This document shows positions 1 through 5,600 of a stretch of DNA of 6,594 nt, piece after piece. The DNA is from an uncultured bacterium (lineage in GTDB: Bacteria; Desulfobacterota; WTBG01): contig CALJBY010000134.1 of NCBI GenBank assembly GCA_938024025.1, positions 1 through 6,594 on the forward strand, read 5' to 3'. The translations under genes were made by a program, and so were the position numbers. Position 1 is the stretch's first letter. Every line of letters begins with the position of its first letter. The notes beneath the pieces are model-generated. The model did no database searches. It saw only the letters and a list, made by a program, of their open reading frames with translations, and was not told the origin of the DNA.

Positions 1-297
1 ATCGAGGGACACACCGATGACTACCCAGTTACAAGCAAGCAGTTTCCTTCCAGTTGGGAGCTCTCTACGGAACGGGCAGTTACTGTCCTGAGATATTTTG
101 TCGAAAAGGGAGGAATTTCCCCCTTACGGCTATCAGCTGCAGGGTTTGGTAAATACCACCCACTCTATCCCAATGAAACATCTGAAGACAGGGCAAAAAA
201 TAGGCGGGTAGTTATTTCTCTTCTCAGGGATGAACTGGAACAAGATGGCAGCGCAGAGGGGCCACTTTTTAAAGAAGGTGTGGTTAAACCGTTCTAA
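1..297 (+). CDS. motB: MotB-like flagellar stator / OmpA-family protein, 3' part only
   Basis: Frame 1 is open from the left edge to a TAA at 295-297, giving the last 98 residues of a protein whose N-terminus lies outside the window. Residues 1-75 are the second half of an OmpA/MotB peptidoglycan-binding domain. They contain GHTD at 3-6, the QFPSSWELST segment at 14-23, and NRRV at 67-70; the Asp and Arg of these motifs contact diaminopimelate in the family. About 23 further residues, mostly polar, form a C-terminal tail past the domain. The domain is roughly half identical (about 37 of 75 positions by eye) to the same region of the protein encoded immediately downstream, so the two are tandem paralogues. 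The expected role is anchoring a MotA/MotB-type stator to the cell wall. The transmembrane segment and ion-binding Asp cannot be checked here, so a non-stator OmpA-like protein is not excluded. Confidence 0.85.
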   Translation: MEGHTDDYPVTSKQFPSSWELSTERAVTVLRYFVEKGGISPLRLSAAGFGKYHPLYPNETSEDRAKNRRVVISLLRDELEQDGSAEGPLFKEGVVKPF

Positions 298-312
298 TGG
301 TTAAAAAGGAAG

Positions 313-317
313 AGGAG
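313..317 (+). promoter_or_regulatory. Ribosome binding site of the second motB
   Basis: AGGAG lies 7 bases before the TTG at 325-327. The frame has no ATG or GTG between the preceding stop (295-297) and this TTG, so this site decides the start. Confidence 0.7.
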
Positions 318-324
318 ATATCTT

Positions 325-1038
325 TTGGCTAAGAAGAAAAGCAGTGAGGAATCGTCGAATTCAATGGGGTGGATGGTAACCTTCGCAGATCTGATAACAC
401 TTCTGCTCACCTTTTTTGTCCTCCTGCTTACTATGTGCTCTCTTGAGGCCGGTAAGATTGAACAGCTTCAGGCTGCTTGCGCTGACGCCATGGGGGTACT
501 CCTTGAGGGAAAGTATTCCCAGGTGGAAGACAGGGTCATAACATCATCAAAGAAGCGGATAGACGAGAAAGTTATAAAAACGGACAATTTCCTGAATCAA
601 TTTGCGGGAATTAAAACCAAGTTACTCGATGACGATAAATTGGGAAATATAGAGTTTGAGGAACTTGAACATGGCTTGAGTATCATTATACGGGATGACT
701 TCCTTTTCAGTATCGGCCGAGCTGAGATCAACCAGGCAGCTACGTCTGTGCTGGAAGAGGTCGGTACTATCATCGGGGATTTTGAAGGCAGGGTGATCGT
801 GGAAGGTCACACGGATAATATACCAATCACTACAAGGCAGTTTCCCTCAAACTGGGAGCTTTCTACCGGTAGGGCGGTCACTATAGTCAAACACCTTACC
901 GGAGTGGTGGGAGTGGATCCGGCTAAGTGTTCTGCTGTAGGCTACGGAGATACCAGGCCCAAGGTTGCCAATGATACTCCCCGCAATAGACAAAAAAACA
1001 GAAGAGTAGAGATTATTTTGGTTCCGAAAATCGCATAA
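325..1038 (+). CDS. motB: MotB-type flagellar stator protein (PomB/MotS-like membrane segment)
   Basis: This is a complete 237-residue protein starting at TTG. It is the peptidoglycan-anchoring subunit of the flagellar stator, which works with a MotA-type partner not present in this window. A short cytoplasmic tail is followed by WMVTFADLITLLLTFF at 16-31, a single transmembrane helix carrying the ion-binding aspartate D22 (equivalent to E. coli MotB D32). A periplasmic linker of about 80 residues leads to an OmpA-like domain (about 120-235) with GHTDN at 161-165 and NRRVEI at 225-230. The helix reads more like the PomB/MotS than the E. coli MotB version, which hints at sodium coupling but does not prove it. 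The gene begins 27 bases after the preceding paralogue and ends 15 bases before fliL. TTG is supported by the AGGAG at 313-317 and by the absence of any other start codon in frame. Confidence 0.93.
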   Translation: MAKKKSSEESSNSMGWMVTFADLITLLLTFFVLLLTMCSLEAGKIEQLQAACADAMGVLLEGKYSQVEDRVITSSKKRIDEKVIKTDNFLNQFAGIKTKLLDDDKLGNIEFEELEHGLSIIIRDDFLFSIGRAEINQAATSVLEEVGTIIGDFEGRVIVEGHTDNIPITTRQFPSNWELSTGRAVTIVKHLTGVVGVDPAKCSAVGYGDTRPKVANDTPRNRQKNRRVEIILVPKIA

Positions 1039-1045
1039 GGAGGAG
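1037..1045 (+). promoter_or_regulatory. Ribosome binding site of fliL
   Basis: AAGGAGGAG overlaps the stop codon of the second motB (TAA at 1036-1038) and sits 8 bases before the fliL ATG at 1054. It is a near-consensus site and suggests translational coupling between the two genes. Confidence 0.8.
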
Positions 1046-1053
1046 ACACGCAA

Positions 1054-1551
1054 ATGGCAGATGAAGATAAAAAAGAACAGGTACAAACCGAAGATGCCCA
1101 GCCAAAAAAGGGAGGTCTTGTAAAGTGGGTTATTATCGGAGTGGCTGCTTTGCTGGTGTTGGGTGGAGGTGGCTTTGTAAGTTGGAAGACATTTCTGCAA
1201 CCTGCCGAAAATGAGGTCAAAGAAGAAAGTGCACCCGTGAGGCTTGACCTGGGTCCTACCGTTCCCCTTGAGACATTTATTGTTAATCTGTCGGGTGCTG
1301 CCGGTGAGCGATACCTCAAGGTGGCAATGGAACTGGAGTTGAAAGAAACCAGTCTGGTACTCGAGGTAGAAAAAAGAAGGCCACAGGTTAGAGATACTAT
1401 CCTCCTTTTGCTTTCCAGCAAGACGTTTGATGATATCGCAACGTTTCGGGGGAAGACTAAGCTGCGCAATGAGATTACCTCCAGACTAAACGCCGTTTTG
1501 CCTCCCACTTCGATCAAGAAGGTATACTTTACTGAATTTGTTGTCCAGTAA
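1054..1551 (+). CDS. fliL: Flagellar basal body-associated protein FliL
   Basis: The product is 165 residues, the usual length for FliL. A charged cytoplasmic N-terminus (1-20) precedes one transmembrane helix at about 22-43, which has a glycine run at 37-40. The periplasmic FliL domain follows (about 60-165). Family features visible are the PLETFIVNLSG strand early in the domain, RYLKVAMELEL, the VRDTILLLLSSKTF helix and the terminal strand VYFTEFVVQ. FliL associates with MotA/MotB stators around the basal body and supports motor torque or stator stability. Its place directly after the stator genes and before the switch genes fits that role. The ATG has a strong ribosome binding site overlapping the previous stop codon. 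I see nothing abnormal in the protein. Confidence 0.95.
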   Translation: MADEDKKEQVQTEDAQPKKGGLVKWVIIGVAALLVLGGGGFVSWKTFLQPAENEVKEESAPVRLDLGPTVPLETFIVNLSGAAGERYLKVAMELELKETSLVLEVEKRRPQVRDTILLLLSSKTFDDIATFRGKTKLRNEITSRLNAVLPPTSIKKVYFTEFVVQ

Positions 1552-1586
1552 CCCTTAGCGTAGAAGAACTTATACAAAAGCTGCTT

Positions 1587-1590
1587 GGAG
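1587..1590 (+). promoter_or_regulatory. Ribosome binding site deciding the fliM start
   Basis: GGAG followed by a 6-base spacer (AAGAAA) precedes the ATG at 1597. An in-frame TTG at 1585 overlaps this site and would add only MEKK, so ATG 1597 is preferred. That also leaves the CheY-binding peptide at the extreme N-terminus, as in FliM proteins generally. Confidence 0.75.
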
Positions 1591-1596
1591 AAGAAA

Positions 1597-2580
1597 ATGA
1601 GCAAGGTTTTGTCCCAGGAAGAAGTTGATGCCTTGTTAAGTGGCATTTCAGGAGGTGAAGTTGAAACGGAAACTGATCTGCCTCCCGAAACGTCCGGCAT
1701 AAAAATGCATGACTTCAGCAACCAGGATCGAACGGTAAAGGGGAAAATGCCCGTTTTAGATCTGATCGGGGAGCGCTGTGCCCGCTCCATGCGGACCTCT
1801 CTATCTTCCTCGTTGCGAAGGCCTGTTGGGGTAAAGGTGCTCCCCTACGATATGATGAAGTATGGTGACTTTGTTAAAACCCTGGCGGTACCAACCAGCC
1901 TCCACGTAGTACGTATGGAGCCTTTACGAAGTCCTGTCCTCGTGGTTTTGGAAGCACAACTGGTCTTTTGTCTTGTTGATATCATTTTCGGAGGGACCGG
2001 GACAGAGCCCTATCAGGGTGAGGGGAGGGAATTTACCGGCATTGAAAATAATGTAATTAAAAAGGTTCTCACTGTGATGCTCGATGATCTCAAGGACGCG
2101 TGGAAGAATGTTCAGCCCGTTTCACTTAAGATCGTGAGATCTGAAGTGAATCCCCAGTTTATTTCGGTTGTTCCTCCTAACGAACCTGTGGCCATAATGG
2201 GTTTTGAGCTGGAAATAAACGGCACTGCAGCAAAGGTTACGCTCTGTTATCCCTACGCCGCACTGGAACCCGTCCGGGATAAGCTTGCAGGAGTTGTGGA
2301 GAGTGAGCCGCCATCGGCTGAGGATAGCGTGTGGGCAGAACAGTTTAGATATGAGCTGTTGGAAGTGCCCGTGGAAGTTGTGGTGGAACTGGGCAAAGCG
2401 ATAATAACGGGAAAAGATCTTTTAAGTCTGAGTGTAGGTGATGTGATTCAGCTTGATACCGGTTCAAAAGATAGACTGAAGGTAAAAGTGGCAGATAGTA
2501 TCAAGTTTGCTGGATACCCCGGTTACTATCGGGGCAGTCAGAGCCTGCAGATAGCCAACGTGTTTGAAAGGAGGTATTAA
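1597..2580 (+). CDS. fliM: Flagellar motor switch protein FliM
   Basis: The product is 327 residues from ATG 1597, close to the usual 330 or so. FliM is the middle C-ring protein: it binds phosphorylated CheY and relays the signal that reverses rotation. The N-terminal MSKVLSQEEVDALLSGI matches the conserved CheY-P-binding peptide and is joined by a short acidic linker to the middle domain (about 40-230). GGTG at 132-135, followed by GREFTGIE, is the family's GGxG motif, which contacts FliG and neighbouring FliM subunits. The C-terminal SpoA/FliN-like domain (about 250-322) begins near LLEVPVEVVVELGKA. fliN starts one base after the stop codon, and the fliN ribosome binding site lies inside the fliM 3' end, so the two genes should be translationally coupled. 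An intact CheY-binding peptide implies chemotaxis genes elsewhere in the genome. Confidence 0.96.
   Translation: MSKVLSQEEVDALLSGISGGEVETETDLPPETSGIKMHDFSNQDRTVKGKMPVLDLIGERCARSMRTSLSSSLRRPVGVKVLPYDMMKYGDFVKTLAVPTSLHVVRMEPLRSPVLVVLEAQLVFCLVDIIFGGTGTEPYQGEGREFTGIENNVIKKVLTVMLDDLKDAWKNVQPVSLKIVRSEVNPQFISVVPPNEPVAIMGFELEINGTAAKVTLCYPYAALEPVRDKLAGVVESEPPSAEDSVWAEQFRYELLEVPVEVVVELGKAIITGKDLLSLSVGDVIQLDTGSKDRLKVKVADSIKFAGYPGYYRGSQSLQIANVFERRY
2567..2575 (+). promoter_or_regulatory. Ribosome binding site of fliN, inside the fliM 3' end
   Basis: AAAGGAGGT is a near-perfect anti-16S match 6 bases before ATG 2582. An in-frame TTG at 2564 lies just upstream of the site and has no ribosome binding site of comparable strength, so ATG 2582 is the start. 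Confidence 0.85.
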
Positions 2581-2581
2581 G

Positions 2582-3100
2582 ATGGCACCAGAAGCAACTC
2601 CTACGGGACAAAACCCAGAAGAGATAAAAGCAACAGGAGGTGCTGTCGCTGAGGACATCCAGGACAAAGGGACTGGTGAGGAAGAAAGCCCGGTAACTGC
2701 ACAGGAAAAAGCACAGGACCCTGGTGATGCGCAGAATGAACCTGCGGAAAAAGCAGCTCAGGGAAAAAGTGGAGCAATGCAGGCTGAGGCAAAGACAGCA
2801 CAGTTTTCTCCTGTTCAGGATTCCGGGAAGTCAAGCGTACAGCGGGGACTCGATTTTATTTTAGACATACCGTTACAGATCACTGTGGAGTTGGGGCGGG
2901 CACAGATGTTGATTAATGATTTGCTCCAATTGGGACAGGGGTCAGTTGTTGAGTTGTCCAAGTTGGCTGGTGAACCAATGGAGGTTTTGGTTAACCAGAA
3001 GCTGATTGCACGCGGAGAGGTAGTTGTAGTGAATGAAAAGTTTGGTATACGCCTGACGGATATCATCAGCCCTCTTGAGAGAGTGGAAAAACTTAGTTAG
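2582..3100 (+). CDS. fliN: Flagellar motor switch protein FliN with long N-terminal extension
   Basis: The product is 172 residues from ATG 2582. FliN forms the base of the C-ring with FliM, helps switching and docks the FliH/FliI export ATPase complex. The C-terminal SpoA domain (about 86-170) is typical: GLDFILDIPLQITVELGRA at 89-107, then a conserved hydrophobic core ending in GIRLTDIISPLERVEKL. Residues 1 to about 85 are low complexity, rich in Ala, Glu, Gln, Lys, Gly and Pro, with no predicted fold. This makes the protein longer than E. coli FliN (137 residues). Extended N-termini occur in other FliN proteins; what this one does is unknown. The start is fixed by the strong ribosome binding site at 2567-2575. 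The gene follows fliM with a one-base gap and precedes fliO by 19 bases. Confidence 0.94.
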   Translation: MAPEATPTGQNPEEIKATGGAVAEDIQDKGTGEEESPVTAQEKAQDPGDAQNEPAEKAAQGKSGAMQAEAKTAQFSPVQDSGKSSVQRGLDFILDIPLQITVELGRAQMLINDLLQLGQGSVVELSKLAGEPMEVLVNQKLIARGEVVVVNEKFGIRLTDIISPLERVEKLS

Positions 3101-3104
3101 CTGT

Positions 3105-3113
3105 AAGGAAGGA
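3105..3113 (+). promoter_or_regulatory. Ribosome binding site deciding the fliO start
   Basis: AAGGAAGGA is 6 bases before ATG 3120. An in-frame TTG at 3075 would start inside fliN without such a site and add 15 residues that are only a frame-shifted reading of the fliN 3' end. Confidence 0.75.
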
Positions 3114-3119
3114 CGCCGT

Positions 3120-3623
3120 ATGAGTATTGGAACTGGACTCACTGAACCAACCACGTTCACGCAACCCGATTTGTATACCACTGCTATTAAAACCTTTTCT
3201 ACCCTGGCTATTATGCTGGCAGTGATCCTCATCGGCTTCTACCTCGTGAAACGTTTTTGGCCTAAAGGCTCGGGATTTATGAGCGCTCATCAGTGGGTTA
3301 GGGTGATTACGGCCACTTCCATTGCTCCCAAAAAGATGATTAGCCTGGTTGAGGTGGGAGATGAAATCCTGGTGCTCGGTCTTACCGATGGCCATATTTC
3401 CCTGCTCACCAAGGTAACCGATGAACAGATGATCCATAGTCTGCGGGCAAGTCAGGGGAAAAAGAGTGTAGGCTCGCCTTTTTATCGGCAGTTTAAAGGT
3501 CTCATTACTCGGTACGACAGTGAAGAGGAGAAAGAGCAAACGATGCTCCGCACCCATTCGGAAGATCCCCACGGAAACAGCGAGTTGCTGGATAAGAGTA
3601 CGCTGTCACGAGCTAACACCTGA
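3120..3623 (+). CDS. fliO: Flagellar biosynthesis protein FliO
   Basis: The product is 167 residues from ATG 3120. FliO is a poorly conserved membrane protein that helps FliP oligomerise during export-gate assembly and is absent from the finished core complex. The sequence shows a short polar N-terminus, one transmembrane helix at about 25-43 ending in the positively charged VKRFWPKG, and a cytoplasmic domain. That domain contains the recognisable FliO pattern IAPKKMISLVEVGDEILVLGLTDGHISLL. The last 40 or so residues are highly charged and probably unstructured. Identification rests on this pattern plus position between fliN and fliP, the standard location. The stop codon is 7 bases before the fliP ATG. 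Confidence 0.9.
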   Translation: MSIGTGLTEPTTFTQPDLYTTAIKTFSTLAIMLAVILIGFYLVKRFWPKGSGFMSAHQWVRVITATSIAPKKMISLVEVGDEILVLGLTDGHISLLTKVTDEQMIHSLRASQGKKSVGSPFYRQFKGLITRYDSEEEKEQTMLRTHSEDPHGNSELLDKSTLSRANT

Positions 3624-3630
3624 TTGTTTA

Positions 3631-4407
3631 ATGATGATCATACGAAAATACAGTACAGCCATAGCTGGGATTATTCTTGTTCTGACGTTCATAAGCGGCA
3701 TTGTTGTACCGGCTTATAGTCAATCAGTACCCATACCCAGTATTCGCGTTGCCATTGGAGAATCGGAAGAACCGGACGATCTGGCAGTGACCTTGAAGAT
3801 CCTTTTTTTAATTACGATTCTCTCAATTGCTCCTACCATTCTGATCATGCTTACTTCCTTTACCCGGATGGTAGTAGTGTTTTCCTTTTTGCGGCATGCC
3901 ATGGGAACGCAACAAATGCCTCCTAATCAGGTTATAGTCAGCCTGGCACTTTTTCTTACCTTTTTTGTTATGACACCGGTGTGGAAGGAGATTAACCAGA
4001 GTGCCCTTCAACCCTTCCTGGCAAAAGAGCTCTCCTATGAGGCGGCCTTGGATCGAGCTGGTGAGCCACTGAAGGAATTTATGTTGCAACAAACAAGAGA
4101 GAAGGACCTGGCTCTGCTCATGAAGGTTGCACAGACGCAAAAGCCGCAGTCGATTGCTGATGTCGAGCTCCTCACACTCATTCCTGCTTTTGTAATGAGT
4201 GAGTTGCGCATGGCCTTTCAAATAGGTTTTTTGGTTTATGTGCCATTTTTGATTCTTGATATGGTGGTGGCGTGTGTGCTGCTCTCTATGGGTATGATGA
4301 TGCTGCCACCTATTATGATATCCCTGCCGTTTAAACTGCTATTGTTTGTGCTGGTTGATGGTTGGTACTTAATTGTGGGTTCCTTAATCAGAAGTTTTGG
4401 CACGTGA
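3631..4407 (+). CDS. fliP: Flagellar export gate protein FliP
   Basis: The product is 258 residues from ATG 3631 (ATG 3634 is also possible). FliP is the main subunit of the FliP5-FliQ4-FliR1 export gate in the inner membrane. An N-terminal signal peptide (about 1-30, likely cleaved after AYS) is expected, since FliP of enterics is also processed. A transmembrane helix at about 55-74 leads to TSFTRMVVVFSFLRHAMG from residue 75, then MPPNQVIVSLALFLTFFV. The C-terminal membrane block includes FLVYVPFLILDMVVACVL and MMMLPPIMISLPFKLL, all family signatures. Readings that start further upstream would run into fliO and lose the signal peptide's N-terminal position. No ribosome binding site is visible before the start; coupling to fliO translation, which ends 7 bases upstream, is the likely explanation. 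Confidence 0.96.
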   Translation: MMIIRKYSTAIAGIILVLTFISGIVVPAYSQSVPIPSIRVAIGESEEPDDLAVTLKILFLITILSIAPTILIMLTSFTRMVVVFSFLRHAMGTQQMPPNQVIVSLALFLTFFVMTPVWKEINQSALQPFLAKELSYEAALDRAGEPLKEFMLQQTREKDLALLMKVAQTQKPQSIADVELLTLIPAFVMSELRMAFQIGFLVYVPFLILDMVVACVLLSMGMMMLPPIMISLPFKLLLFVLVDGWYLIVGSLIRSFGT

Positions 4408-4448
4408 TTGCATGATGGATCGGGACGCACGAGAGGAATGAAGTATTA

Positions 4449-4718
4449 ATGACACCGGAATTTATAGCTGGATTTGGAAAAGAAGTCGTTTGGGTAACAT
4501 TACTGGTAGCAGGCCCCATGCTCCTCTTTGGCTTGGTTGTGGGACTGGTTGTTAGTGTATTTCAGGCAGTTACCCAGGTCCATGAGATGACCTTAACTTT
4601 TATTCCAAAGATCCTGGCGGTAATGATCGCTCTCGTAATCTTCTTTCCCTGGATGATGAGGGTAATGCTCAGTTTTACGGAGAGACTTTTTGTTAATATA
4701 CCACTTTATATTCGTTAA
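4449..4718 (+). CDS. fliQ: Flagellar export gate protein FliQ
   Basis: The product is 89 residues, the same length as E. coli FliQ. It is a small export-gate subunit with two hydrophobic hairpin helices (about 13-38 and 50-74) that wraps around the FliP/FliR helix and helps close the pore. The family signature SVFQAVTQVHEMTLTFIPKI joins the two helices. Spacing from fliP is 41 bases. A weak AGGA at 4434-4437 lies 11 bases before the ATG, which is slightly long. The protein is complete and shows no anomaly. Confidence 0.96.
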   Translation: MTPEFIAGFGKEVVWVTLLVAGPMLLFGLVVGLVVSVFQAVTQVHEMTLTFIPKILAVMIALVIFFPWMMRVMLSFTERLFVNIPLYIR

Positions 4719-4736
4719 CAGGAGCGCACACCTAAG

Positions 4737-5513
4737 ATGACCCTTTTGAACCTTCCGCTTTCCGGGATTCAGGGAGCAGTTCTGGTTTTTATCAGAATAA
4801 GCGCCATTCTGTTTACTGCGCCGCTTTTTAGCAGCAAGAATGTCCCCGTGCACCTGAAGGTGGGATTAGCTTTTATGCTCGCTGTTATTATCGTCCCCCT
4901 CGTGGATACAGAAGCCGTCGCTGGGGCAACCGCCCCGCTTTTAGGTGCCGCCCTCGCCGGTGAGATTCTCATTGGCGTCATTATCGGGTTTACTGCGCGG
5001 CTGCTTTTTGCTGCAGTACAGCTGGCAGGACAGCTCGTGGGCTTCCAGATGGGATTTGGGATCGTGAATGTGATTGATCCTCAAACCAGTGCGCAGGTGT
5101 CAATTATAGCCCAGTTCCAGAATATTATAACCCTTCTCACCTTTTTAGCACTTGATGCGCACCATTGGTTTATCCTTGCTCTTACCAAGAGTTTTGAATT
5201 GGTTCCTCCGCTTACCTTTTCATTTACCAATCCTTTGATGGAAGCGCTTGTTGGCTTATCCTGTGATATGTTTGTCGTCGCTGCCAAGGTTGCAGCGCCC
5301 GTCATCGCTGTACTCTTTTTTACCAGTGTTGCCCTGGGACTGATTGCCCGCACCGTTCCGCAGATGAATATTTTTATAGTAGGGTTTCCTATCAAGCTTG
5401 CAATCGGGCTTCTGGGGGTAGGGCTTTCACTCCCTCTCCTTTCAACTCTCTTAAGAAGTCTTTTTCAAGGAATGGGGGAAGATATTATTGTGCTGATGAA
5501 ACTGATGTCATAG
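4737..5513 (+). CDS. fliR: Flagellar export gate protein FliR
   Basis: The product is 258 residues, the usual FliR length, almost entirely hydrophobic with several predicted membrane helices. FliR is the single-copy subunit that completes the FliP ring and is positioned next to FlhB. Family features include the N-terminal LVFIRISAILFTAPLFS with NVPVHLKVGLAF shortly after. The central QMGFGIVNVIDPQTSAQVS (from about residue 103) is also conserved, as are the C-terminal VPQMNIFIVGFPIKLAIGL and its glycine-rich continuation. AGGAG at 4720-4724 lies 12 bases before the ATG, a long but workable spacing. It follows fliQ by 18 bases and is separated from flhB by 87 bases, the largest gap in the window. 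Confidence 0.96.
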   Translation: MTLLNLPLSGIQGAVLVFIRISAILFTAPLFSSKNVPVHLKVGLAFMLAVIIVPLVDTEAVAGATAPLLGAALAGEILIGVIIGFTARLLFAAVQLAGQLVGFQMGFGIVNVIDPQTSAQVSIIAQFQNIITLLTFLALDAHHWFILALTKSFELVPPLTFSFTNPLMEALVGLSCDMFVVAAKVAAPVIAVLFFTSVALGLIARTVPQMNIFIVGFPIKLAIGLLGVGLSLPLLSTLLRSLFQGMGEDIIVLMKLMS

Positions 5514-5520
5514 CCGAAAC

Positions 5521-5558
5521 GTCAGCCCGGCGCAAAGGGGATTACCCCCCGAACTGAC
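5521..5558 (+). other. Nested inverted repeat between fliR and flhB
   Basis: An outer 5-base pair of arms (GTCAG at 5521-5525 and CTGAC at 5554-5558) encloses an inner GGGG-ATTA-CCCC hairpin (5537-5548). Competing short stems overlap the right arm (GACA 5556-5559 with TGTC 5566-5569). There is no T-tract afterwards, so this is not a standard intrinsic terminator. It may be an RNA structure that modulates flhB expression or protects the transcript, or it may be chance. Confidence 0.3.
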
Positions 5559-5600
5559 AGCAGTGTGTCGTCTTAGTGATACTCATAAGGAAATAAGTAG

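Noticed and set aside
298..324. Nonsense mutation splitting a single fused MotB-MotB gene, because both lie in the same reading frame
   Set aside because: The second gene has its own ribosome binding site, start codon and complete MotB N-terminus with transmembrane helix, so these are two separate genes that share a frame by chance.
942..1790. A 282-codon open frame on the minus strand across motB, fliL and fliM
   Set aside because: It lies antisense to three well-supported flagellar genes, its product is Ser/Arg/Pro-rich with no recognisable family, and it has no support from gene organisation. It is a shadow of the coding strand.
3093..3572. A 159-codon minus-strand open frame opposite fliO
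   Set aside because: It is entirely antisense to fliO, which has a clear membrane helix, domain pattern and ribosome binding site; the reverse product matches nothing I recognise.
3520..3630. N-terminal extension of fliP into fliO
   Set aside because: The added residues are a second reading frame of the fliO 3' end and would bury the signal peptide inside the protein; ATG 3631 fits the family.
4412..4441. A 9-codon ORF between fliP and fliQ
   Set aside because: It has no ribosome binding site of its own and a random-looking product; chance is sufficient explanation.
5521..5558. Intrinsic transcription terminator after fliR
   Set aside because: The hairpin lacks a following T-tract, and flhB continues on the same strand as an expected member of the operon.
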